Source: JBCCGI01 sp039029355
GTDB taxonomy: Bacteria > Planctomycetota > UBA1135 > GCA-002686595
Assembly (NCBI GenBank): GCA_039029355.1
Contig: JBCCGI010000038.1
Span: forward strand, 1-64,000
Direction: 5' to 3'
DNA: 64,000 bases
This document shows, in pieces, positions 8,501 to 15,301 of this stretch. Position 1 is the first letter of the stretch. Each line of letters starts with the position of its first letter. Made by a program: the position numbers and the translations under genes. The notes beneath the pieces were generated by a model. It searched no databases and was not told where the DNA came from. It worked only from the letters and a program-made list of their open reading frames with translations.

Positions 8501-10976
8501 CAGGCTCGGCCGGCGGCCGCGGCGGAAAGCGCAGCCCGGCGGCCATCAGCACGCCGTCGGCGTCGCGCGCCAGGTGGGCCGTCGGACCGTCCACGGTCAC
8601 CGAGGCGATCCGCACGCCGTCCTCGGCGAGCTCGACCGACGGGACCTCGAGCGCGGCGAGGGCCAGGAGCTCGCCGAGCGCGGCGTCGGTCCACGACACG
8701 TCGGAGACCGACAGCGAGGCGACGCTCGCGGCCGACTCCCGGCGGATCGCGGCGGTGAGCGTCGCCCGCAGGCTTCCGTCGCCCAGCGCGGGCTCGATGC
8801 CCAGCGGGGCGAGGTAGGGCGTCAGCGACGTGAGCGTGACCCCCTCGCCGCGGAGCGTGAGATCGGCGCCGAGGTTCAGGTCGCCCTCGCCGCTGCGCAC
8901 TTCGCCGGTGACCGCGAGCTCGTCGAACGCCCCGTCCGCGCCGAGGCGCAGGTCGATGCGGGCCGGCTCTTCGGCGGGGGCGCCGACCAACACGTCACGC
9001 ACGGTGAGCTCGAGCGAAAGGCGCTGCGCGCCCGCCTCGGGCTCGCGCTCGTCGTCGAAGGTGACGCGCGCACCGGTCCAGCTCAGGAGCCCCAGCTCGA
9101 AGCGCGTCGGCTGGGCCGGTTCCGCCGAGTCCCCGGCCTCGTCGGGGCGCTCCGGCGCGGACGGCGCCGCCTCACCGGGCGCGGCGGAGACGGCCGCGGG
9201 GGCCGCGGGCACCGAGCGCAGCCCCAGCACGCGCAGCGCTCCCTCGCCATCGCGCGCCAGCGCGGTGCGCGTGCCTTCCAGCTCGACCGCGTCGATGCGC
9301 ACCCGACCGGGCTCGACGCTCAGGCCGTTGACCGCGAGCCGGTCGAGCGCGAGCGCCTCGGCGCCGCCGGGAACGCCGTCTCCTTCCGCGGCGGTCAGGA
9401 CCACCCCGGAGAGCTCGACCTCGCCGCGCAACGCCTCATCGTCGCTCGCGAGCGTCGCCTGCAGGCGCGCCTCGAAACGCCGCGCGAGGCCGTCCGGCTC
9501 CAGCCCCAGCGGCCGCAGGTAAGGCGCCGCGCGCTCGAGCTGCAGGCCGTCGGCGGCCAGCGTCAGGTCAAAGCGCCGCTCGGCGGCGAAGGGCGTCGCC
9601 GTGCCCGCCAGGCTGAGCCGCTCGAGCAGGCCGGGCGCTTCGACCGTCGCGCTCAGCGACAGGGTCTCGTCGGCGCGGGCCTCGTCGAAGTGCAGCGGCC
9701 CGGCGGTGAGCTCCGGCAGGAGCAGCGCGAGCTCGGTGGGCGGCTCGACCGCTCCGTCGCGGAAGGTCAGGCCGACCTCGCGCACGGTGAGCGACGCGAG
9801 GCTGGCGGGCGGCGCGCCGCCCGCGGCGGGCCCGGCCTCGTCGGGCTCCGGCTCCTCGTCCGCTTCCGCCGCGGGCGGAGCGGGCACCAGGTCGAAACCG
9901 GCCGCGCGCAGCTCGCCGGTCGCCAGGCGCTCGGCCGCGGCGCGCAGGCCGCGCGCTTCGACCGTGCCCAGCTCGATCCGCGCGGCTCCCAGCTCGGGCG
10001 CGCTCCACACGACCTCGTCGACGGCGCAGCACTCGGCGCCGTCGGCGCGCAGCGCCACGTCGCGCAGCGTCAGCTGCGCCGCGACCGCGGGGCGGTCGGG
10101 CAGCGCGTCGACGCGCGCCTCGAGCCGGGCGCCGGCCGCGAGGCGCTCGGCGGCGGGCCGCAGCCCGAGCGGCTCCAGGTACATCGCGAGCGGCCCGGGG
10201 CGCAGCCCGAGCACGTCGAGCGTCAGCTGCGCATCGATGCGGTCGGCCGCCGACGCGAGGTCGCCTTCGACGCGCAGCGCGTCGAGGGCCTCGGGCGAGT
10301 GCGCCTCGACGAAGAGCCGCGCGTCGCGCTCCTCGGAGCCGAGGTCCGACAGGCGCAGGCTGAGATCGAAAGTGGCCTCGAGCGGCGGCTCGACCGCGCG
10401 GTCGATGAGCTCGGCGCGCAGGTGCTGGACGCGCACCGCGGCGATCTCGATCGGCAGCCGCAGGTCGAGCGGCTCGCGGCCGGGCTCGGCCGGCTCCGAG
10501 GAAGCGGGCGGATCGGGTTCCTCGGCGTCGGCTTCGGGCTCCGCATCGTCGGTCGGCGCGCCCAGGCGCCACACGCCCTCGGCGTCGCGCTCGACCCGCA
10601 CGTCGACGCCGTCGAGCTCGGCGCGGTGGATGCGCGGCGAGCCGCTCAGGAGCGAGGACATGTCGACGTCGAAGGCGGCGTACTCGACGTGCGCGAGCGG
10701 ATCGGGCGCGGGCGCGCCCTCCTCGACGGCCGCGGCGACCTCGAGGTGCCAAAGCTCGACGCGTGCGCCCAGCAGCGACAGCTCCATCTTCTCGTAGCTC
10801 GCGTCGAAGCCGGCCGAGCGCGCGGCGCGCGCGAGCAGCGAGGGCAGCGCGAAGGGCAGCGCGGCGCGTGCGACGAGCGCGAGCCCGCCCACCACCAACG
10901 CCGTGCGGAACAGCCGGCGGCGCCAGCGCCGCGGGGGCTTGCCGGCGGTGTCCTGAGCCTGAGCCTTGGCGCTCAC
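5529..10976 (-). CDS. Giant AsmA-like / DUF748 envelope protein
   Basis: Very large (1815 residues) AsmA-superfamily protein with DUF748 repeats, a family with repeat-beta architecture related to intermembrane lipid-transfer proteins (AsmA, TamB, YhdP); a role in envelope lipid homeostasis is inferred. After a basic stretch, an N-terminal helix (LFRTALVVGGLALVARAALP) anchors it in the inner membrane, and many repeats of the type 'E-x-x-x-L-x-G-x-R-V-x-x-x-D' follow. Blocks are separated by Ala/Glu/Pro-rich linkers, one built on six 18-bp DNA repeats. The C-terminus has the DUF748 pattern GAGAIVAGPEARAEIEPL and a helical tail. The start is GTG at 10976 because its codon overlaps the upstream lipoprotein stop (GTGA), implying translational coupling; an upstream in-frame Met would overlap that gene by about 100 bases. 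It is longer than typical DUF748 proteins (about 1000-1300 residues). Confidence 0.85.
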   Translation of the reverse strand: MSAKAQAQDTAGKPPRRWRRRLFRTALVVGGLALVARAALPFALPSLLARAARSAGFDASYEKMELSLLGARVELWHLEVAAAVEEGAPAPDPLAHVEYAAFDVDMSSLLSGSPRIHRAELDGVDVRVERDAEGVWRLGAPTDDAEPEADAEEPDPPASSEPAEPGREPLDLRLPIEIAAVRVQHLRAELIDRAVEPPLEATFDLSLRLSDLGSEERDARLFVEAHSPEALDALRVEGDLASAADRIDAQLTLDVLGLRPGPLAMYLEPLGLRPAAERLAAGARLEARVDALPDRPAVAAQLTLRDVALRADGAECCAVDEVVWSAPELGAARIELGTVEARGLRAAAERLATGELRAAGFDLVPAPPAAEADEEPEPDEAGPAAGGAPPASLASLTVREVGLTFRDGAVEPPTELALLLPELTAGPLHFDEARADETLSLSATVEAPGLLERLSLAGTATPFAAERRFDLTLAADGLQLERAAPYLRPLGLEPDGLARRFEARLQATLASDDEALRGEVELSGVVLTAAEGDGVPGGAEALALDRLAVNGLSVEPGRVRIDAVELEGTRTALARDGEGALRVLGLRSVPAAPAAVSAAPGEAAPSAPERPDEAGDSAEPAQPTRFELGLLSWTGARVTFDDEREPEAGAQRLSLELTVRDVLVGAPAEEPARIDLRLGADGAFDELAVTGEVRSGEGDLNLGADLTLRGEGVTLTSLTPYLAPLGIEPALGDGSLRATLTAAIRRESAASVASLSVSDVSWTDAALGELLALAALEVPSVELAEDGVRIASVTVDGPTAHLARDADGVLMAAGLRFPPRPPAEPVRTPAPDPDAPRPASESESEPESESEAEPTRFALDRLRVEGARVVWSDAAVEPPLATTLTAGVELDGLLLGAPPTGETTFALSAAVEGACEALTVSGAAVLDPDDLSARADVEASGLRAGDLAAYLPPGVSIALVDGRFRAAVEAGSRIHPEGGLAARAALRDLSFRDGADGEPLLALTSLTLDAPRVDPDGGVVRVAELATEGLSLDLRRTADGAFAVLGAELRPAPATGVETPPEPSAEALEASAPGAPRGAPTAAEDLPRVTVERLDLGVASVRFRDESTPESVPVEGGLRLFAPEPLTLLAPNPETLAPVELQVRGRLEPILGELAVDLTAQPFAPEPELTATLEASGLRGTGLTEAVPSLAETLDGSGLDDATLRGKLHGVLRVRRRGPVELDFGTSFGGELEVAGVELVNGADGQRLAGFESFLVDVAGVRPNGDVHVRSVELLDPYASVGLEPDGTRLLGVLLRTPPAEPTPETSEPEASAEPTEPAEPTEPAGPTEPADPTEPADPTEPADPTEPVESGPEVRVDRLLVSGLNVDLEDGTVEPSTVLPIRHGEVEVVRFTTLALTEPRPVRFRVSAVGGDVTLPERMDSGLIGGLLGSGARMLRGDADEFELEERPAFGLISVAGRLQLAPTPTGFVKLDAQGIELLGLRGQAARGGVDIGDGTVDAKVDVRLLEGGGVALDTKTTFDSLSVSEPPDGPISTYLKLPAPLDTVLYVLRNENGEQVIPLSVRVGGEGSSGAAVAGAAVTTLGTLIADAIASSPLRIVGGVLDLAGLEGEEVEVDAEEAQLSFGAGAIVAGPEARAEIEPLLAALRADPSIGVTLEHALGTDDAAYLERLSSPGSEDVLALAARLRARRAGLLGQRERLSAECRALLSTGAVDEEGELDARLVELRELERALGASERSLDEVYELMRAGAERSRDRRTRAAARTLAQLRLEAARELLAASGVRRVAERVQLRAPRFSVVEGEPTGRVRLLPRRR
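6933..7040. repeat. Six 18-bp tandem repeats encoding an acidic Pro linker
   Basis: Six consecutive 18-bp units (gggttcggtcgggtcggc and close variants) run from 6933 to 7040. On the minus strand they encode EPADPT/EPAEPT-type hexapeptides in a linker of the DUF748 protein. The first two units are identical and the last two are identical, so copy number is likely to vary by slippage without shifting frame. Confidence 0.9.
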
Positions 10977-12478
10977 CGCGGCGCCTCCTGGAAGGCCTCG
11001 GCCAGCGCACGGCGGCGCTCGGCCGCTTCCGCAAGCGGGTCGAAGCCGGCCGGCGCCGCCTCGCGTGCCGTCAGCCACTCGTGCGCGCGCACGCGCGCTC
11101 CGGGGCTCGTGTCTTCCAGATAGATGCGGTTCTCGGCGATGAGCCGGCGCTCGAGGTCGGCCACGTCGAGGCTCGCCGCGAGGAACTCCAGCAGGATCCC
11201 GGGCGAGTGGGCGGGCTCGCCGACGCGCCGGGTGAGCACCGACGCCAGCTCGTCGGGCAAGCCGGTGCCGGCGGCGCGCTCGGCCAGCTCGGTCAGCGCG
11301 CTGTGCTCGAGCAGCCAGCCGACCTCGGCACGGGTGCGCCAGGTGTCCGTGGGCTCCTCGGCGACGGCCGCGATGCGCGCCGACACCGCGGCGAGCACGT
11401 CGTCGTCCGCCACCAGGGCGAGGTCGGCGAGGGCCTCGACCTCGCTGCGCTCGGCCAGGCGCAGGAGCAGCCCGCGCGAAGGGCGCTCGGGCCGCACCGC
11501 GCCGAGCGCCAGCGTGAGGGCGCGCCGGGCTTCGGAGTCGGGGCCGTCGTGCTCGCCCTCGAGAGCGTCGAGGGCGGCCTGTTCGGTCAGGGTCGCGACC
11601 AGCTGCTCGAGCTCGGCGGCATGGGCCGCGGCCGCGGTGCCCTCGGGCACGGGTGTGACCTCGACCACCGCCGCGAAGGCGCCGCCCTCCCCCGCATCGA
11701 AAGGCGAGCGCAGGCTGAGGACCAGCGGCCCTTCGCCCGGCGCGGGCGCGGCGTCGAGCAGCATCAGCTCACGCAGCGGCACGGGGGCGCCGGGGCGCAG
11801 GATGCGGGACGGCTCGACCCCCGGGGCGGGGTCCTCGGGCGGGTCGATGGGCGGGGCGAGGTCCTCGAGCACGAGGCCGAGCTCCAGAGCGCCCTCAGCG
11901 TCGCGGCCGACCAGGACGGCGAGCTCCTTGCGCACCGGGCCGAGGCGGCGGAACTCGCCCAGGTAGTTGTCGGGGTCGTCGACCTCCTCGTCGCGCGTCG
12001 CCGCGAAGCGCACCACGGCGCCGGAGGGGAGCACCGTGTCGACCTCGGCCAGCGGGAACGCCGCGCGGGGATCCGCGAGGACGGCTTCCAGCAGCGCGAG
12101 CGCCTCGGGGCCGGCCCCGAAGCCGCCACCGGCCGCCGCACGCGGCGTGGCGCGGACCGGGGCGCCGTGGAGCGGCGTGGCGAGGACCTGCAACCGCTCG
12201 GCGAGGGGGGCGAGGCCGGCGAGCGGCTCGCGCAGGTAGACCAGCGAGACGCGTGCGCGGAGCGCGCTTTCCGGCTCGGGGGAAACCGGCGCGTCGGCAG
12301 CCGGGCCGGCGAGGATGCCGCCGGCGTAGGTCTCACGCTCTAGCTCAAGCTCCGGCGCGGCCAACTCGGTCGGCTCCGGAGCCGGTGCCGGCGTGCTGCA
12401 CGCGCCCCACAGGCACGCCAGCGCCGGCAGGAAGGGCCAGGCGGTGCGGAGGCTGGGACGGTTCGAGAGCTCCTTCAT
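10973..12478 (-). CDS. Lipoprotein coupled to the DUF748 protein
   Basis: Predicted lipoprotein of 501 residues with no recognised domain. The Met at 12478 (MKELSNRPSLRTAWPFLPAL) gives a signal with cysteine in WGACSTPAP; an ATG 12 bases upstream is an alternative. After the Cys comes an Ala/Pro/Glu linker, then two mixed alpha/beta regions (about 80-260) and a long Ala/Leu/Glu-rich helical half (about 280-501) with HEAT-like spacing of helices. The last helix (FDPLAEAAERRRALAEAFQE) is amphipathic. Its TGA overlaps the GTG of the downstream 1815-residue AsmA-like protein, so the two are made together and may act together at the envelope. Function is otherwise unknown. Confidence 0.75.
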   Translation of the reverse strand: MKELSNRPSLRTAWPFLPALACLWGACSTPAPAPEPTELAAPELELERETYAGGILAGPAADAPVSPEPESALRARVSLVYLREPLAGLAPLAERLQVLATPLHGAPVRATPRAAAGGGFGAGPEALALLEAVLADPRAAFPLAEVDTVLPSGAVVRFAATRDEEVDDPDNYLGEFRRLGPVRKELAVLVGRDAEGALELGLVLEDLAPPIDPPEDPAPGVEPSRILRPGAPVPLRELMLLDAAPAPGEGPLVLSLRSPFDAGEGGAFAAVVEVTPVPEGTAAAAHAAELEQLVATLTEQAALDALEGEHDGPDSEARRALTLALGAVRPERPSRGLLLRLAERSEVEALADLALVADDDVLAAVSARIAAVAEEPTDTWRTRAEVGWLLEHSALTELAERAAGTGLPDELASVLTRRVGEPAHSPGILLEFLAASLDVADLERRLIAENRIYLEDTSPGARVRAHEWLTAREAAPAGFDPLAEAAERRRALAEAFQEAPR

Positions 12479-12671
12479 GACGAGCGGCACGGCAAAGCGG
12501 CGCGGCGTGGGCCGCAGAGTCTAGTGTCCGGCCCGCGGAGTTCGGCAGCCCGTTCCGCGTCCAGTTGGCACGGCGGGCGGAGAGCCGCGCGAACCGCACT
12601 GCAAAACCCCGTGGGTCCGGCGACGTATCCTCCCTGTTGTCGCGTTGGTTCCCACTCCCGGAGGTCTTTCC

Positions 12672-15212
12672 ATGCGCGTGCGACGGCTCGTTCTCCTCGC
12701 CCTTCCCGCCCTGGCCCCGGCCGGCGGGGCGTCCGCCCAGGCGTTTGCCGAGCGCGCCGCGGAGCTCGGACTCACCCACGAGTTCGTCAGCGGGCTCGAC
12801 CGCATCGGGAGCGGCAACGTGGTCGATCAGCTCCAGGCGGGCATGGCGGTCGGCGACCTGGACGGCGACGGCGACCTGGACGTCGTCTGCTGCGGCGGCG
12901 TGGGGCTCAACTCGGTGTTCCTGAACGAGGGCGGGGTCTTCGTCGACGCCTCGGAGGCCGCGGGCATCGAGGTGGGGGAGCTCGACCGCGCGCCGGCGCT
13001 CGCGGACTACGACGGAGACGGCGACCTCGACCTCTTCCTCGGGGCGCTGGACGGCGGCGACGGCGACCTGCCCGGGCGCAGCCGGCTGTACCGCAACGAC
13101 GGCGCGGCGACGTTCGACGAGGTGACGACGGTCGCGGGCACGACCGGCGCCGGACACTCGATCTTCGCCCAGTGGTACGACCTGGACCTCGACGGGCTGC
13201 TGGATCTGTATGTCTGCGAGTTCCACGGCTCGCTGAACCGCTGGTACCGCAACAACGGCGACGGGAGCTTCACCGAGGCCGCCGAGAAGGTCGGCATCGC
13301 GTGGCCCGGCGCGGCGCACGCGAGCGCGATCGCTGACACCGACGGCGACGGCCTCCCCGAGGTCGCGGTCGGCAACGACTACATCGTGGCGTTCTGGACG
13401 AGCCTGTCGACGAACGCCGGCGACGGCCTGTTGCACCACGGCCCGGAGCACCTGTTCACCGACGTCACGCCGGGCTCCGGTTGCGACCACATGCGCGGGA
13501 TCATGGGGCTCGCGTGGGCCGACGTGGACTACGACGGCGACCTCGACCTCTACAAGACCGACGTCGAGGACAACTACCTGATGATCAACGCCGGTTGGCC
13601 GGGGAGCGGCGCGCCGTGGGTCGAGCGCCAGGACTTCTACGGCGTGACGAACCCGACCGTGCCGGATCCCGAGGGCGGCGAGGCGCGCTCGGTCGGCTGG
13701 GCCGCGGTCTTCTTGCACGCCGACCGCGACCCGTGGCTCGACCTCTTCGTGGTGAACGGGAAGGTGGGCGGCGCGAGCGAGGTGAACCCGTTCTCGTCGT
13801 CCGATCAGCAGAACTTCCTGTTCCTGGGCGAGGGGCCGGGAGCCTCGTTCACGTTCCGCGACGCGTCGCTCGACTACGGCTTCGCGGCGGGCATCGACGA
13901 CCGCGGGGCGGCGATCGGCGACCTCGATGGGGACGGCGATCCGGAGCTCCTGGTCTCGCCGGCGAACGGCGAGCTGCGGTGCTACGTCAACGAGGTCGAC
14001 CCGGCGAGCGGCGGCACGCTGGTCGTCGAGGCGCGCGGGCACACGTCGGCGCCGGGCGGCATCGGCGCTCGCGTCAGCTGGACGGACGCTCTGGGGTGGA
14101 CGCACGTGGTGCCGATCGGCGGCGACGGGCCGACCGCGTCGCAGCACGACGCGCGGGCCTACCTCGCGCTCGGAGCCGAGGCCGAGGTCGACGTGACGGT
14201 CCAGTTCCCCTCCGGCCTGACGCGGACGTACGCCGGCGTGCCGGCCGGGAGCACCCTGGTGGCCGAGGAGCCCGAGCTGCTGCGCGTGCCGTTCCGCGCG
14301 CGCGCCATCGCCTCAACAGCGGGGCCCGGGGCGTACGGGCTGGGCGGGCTGCCGCTCTCCTCGATCTTCGAGGTGCGGGCCTTCGCCCACGACGCGGCCG
14401 GAACGCCGCTGGACGCGAGCGCGTCGGTCGCGATCGAGATCGAGGGGCTCACGGCTCTCGGCGGGGTCGAGCACGTCGCCGCCAACGAGTTCCGCCGCGC
14501 GTTCCGCACGCCGGTCGAGCCGGGCTCGTTCCGAGTGCGCGCGCAGATGGACGACTTCGCGGTGCGGGTCGAGCCCGTCCTGCGCTTCTACGCCGCCGGC
14601 GACGTCAGCGCGACGACGGTGGCGCTCGTCCCGGAGGCCGTCCGAGCCGCCAGCGCGGATCTGGTCGAGGTGCAGGTCGCTCCCAAGGCGAAGGGAGGCG
14701 TGCTGCAGCGCGCGGTCGGCCACGTGCAGGTCGCCCTCGGCGGAGCGCCGCCGATCGCCTCGGCGCAAGAGGGCGCGCTGTGGACGTTTGCGTTCGCCGC
14801 TCCCGACAAGCCCGGGCTCTATCCGGTGGCGGTCGTCGTCGACGGGCAGGTGGTCGCGGCTCCCGACCTCGAGGTCGCGGGCGTCGGCTCGGCGGCGCAG
14901 ACGACGGTCTACCACGAAGAACCTTCCCACGTTCAGGCGATGGCGCCGCACCAGCTCAAGCTGAAGATCACCCCGCGCGACGCCGCCGGGCTGCGGCTCG
15001 GACCCGAGGCGCAGCTCGCGCTGGTTCCGATGCCCGACGCGGGTACGGCCGAGGTGGTCCTGCGCGCCGACCTGTGGCCCAGGGGGCAGCGCGACGGCGA
15101 GTTCGTCTTCGTTCTGGAGAAGCCGCTCGCGAGCGAGGACAACGCCGCGGCGGGCTCGCTGCAGCTGCTCGTCGACGGCGAGGACCTCGGGCTCTGGCCG
15201 TATCAGCTGTGA
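12672..15212 (+). CDS. Secreted FG-GAP/VCBS protein with ASPIC/UnbV (CRTAC1-like) domain
   Basis: Exported 846-residue protein. The start at 12672 follows a good ribosome site (ggaggt, about 8 bases upstream) and opens a signal peptide (MRVRRLVLLALPALAPAGGASAQ). Residues about 40-450 hold FG-GAP/VCBS repeats with calcium motifs DLDGDGDLDVV, DYDGDGDLDLF, DTDGDGLPEVAV, DYDGDLDLY and DLDGDGDPELL, predicting an integrin-like beta-propeller. An ASPIC/UnbV-type module follows at about 450-530 (HTSAPGGIGARV... VQFPSGLTRTYAGVPAG), the combination seen in CRTAC1-like proteins. The last about 300 residues look like Ig-like domains (PVEPGSFRVRAQM; APDKPGLYPVAVVVDGQ). No sorting signal is visible. Probably calcium-binding and cell-surface or extracellular; ligand unknown. 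Confidence 0.85.
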   Translation: MRVRRLVLLALPALAPAGGASAQAFAERAAELGLTHEFVSGLDRIGSGNVVDQLQAGMAVGDLDGDGDLDVVCCGGVGLNSVFLNEGGVFVDASEAAGIEVGELDRAPALADYDGDGDLDLFLGALDGGDGDLPGRSRLYRNDGAATFDEVTTVAGTTGAGHSIFAQWYDLDLDGLLDLYVCEFHGSLNRWYRNNGDGSFTEAAEKVGIAWPGAAHASAIADTDGDGLPEVAVGNDYIVAFWTSLSTNAGDGLLHHGPEHLFTDVTPGSGCDHMRGIMGLAWADVDYDGDLDLYKTDVEDNYLMINAGWPGSGAPWVERQDFYGVTNPTVPDPEGGEARSVGWAAVFLHADRDPWLDLFVVNGKVGGASEVNPFSSSDQQNFLFLGEGPGASFTFRDASLDYGFAAGIDDRGAAIGDLDGDGDPELLVSPANGELRCYVNEVDPASGGTLVVEARGHTSAPGGIGARVSWTDALGWTHVVPIGGDGPTASQHDARAYLALGAEAEVDVTVQFPSGLTRTYAGVPAGSTLVAEEPELLRVPFRARAIASTAGPGAYGLGGLPLSSIFEVRAFAHDAAGTPLDASASVAIEIEGLTALGGVEHVAANEFRRAFRTPVEPGSFRVRAQMDDFAVRVEPVLRFYAAGDVSATTVALVPEAVRAASADLVEVQVAPKAKGGVLQRAVGHVQVALGGAPPIASAQEGALWTFAFAAPDKPGLYPVAVVVDGQVVAAPDLEVAGVGSAAQTTVYHEEPSHVQAMAPHQLKLKITPRDAAGLRLGPEAQLALVPMPDAGTAEVVLRADLWPRGQRDGEFVFVLEKPLASEDNAAAGSLQLLVDGEDLGLWPYQL

Positions 15213-15222
15213 GGCGAATGGC

Positions 15223-15260
15223 ACTCCTTACACACGGATCGAGCCCCGTCTGTTAGGAGT
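15223..15260 (+). terminator. Long hairpin after the FG-GAP gene
   Basis: Arms actccttaca (15223-15232) and tgttaggagt (15251-15260) pair with one mismatch, and an inner acgg/ccgt stem (15234-15237 with 15246-15249) extends the hairpin. It begins 10 bases after the FG-GAP stop and is followed by gagtgtgttt, a modest U-rich tail. It fits a terminator separating this gene from the next; a structured leader of the downstream gene is the alternative. Confidence 0.45.
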
Positions 15261-15301
15261 CGAGTGTGTTTCGGCTCTCCCACTTCTTCCCTCCGGAACC
15301 G

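Noticed and set aside
8052..11123. 1023-codon plus-strand frame
   Set aside because: Antisense to the DUF748 gene; Arg/Gln-rich composition typical of high-GC frame shadows, and no signal, domain or start.
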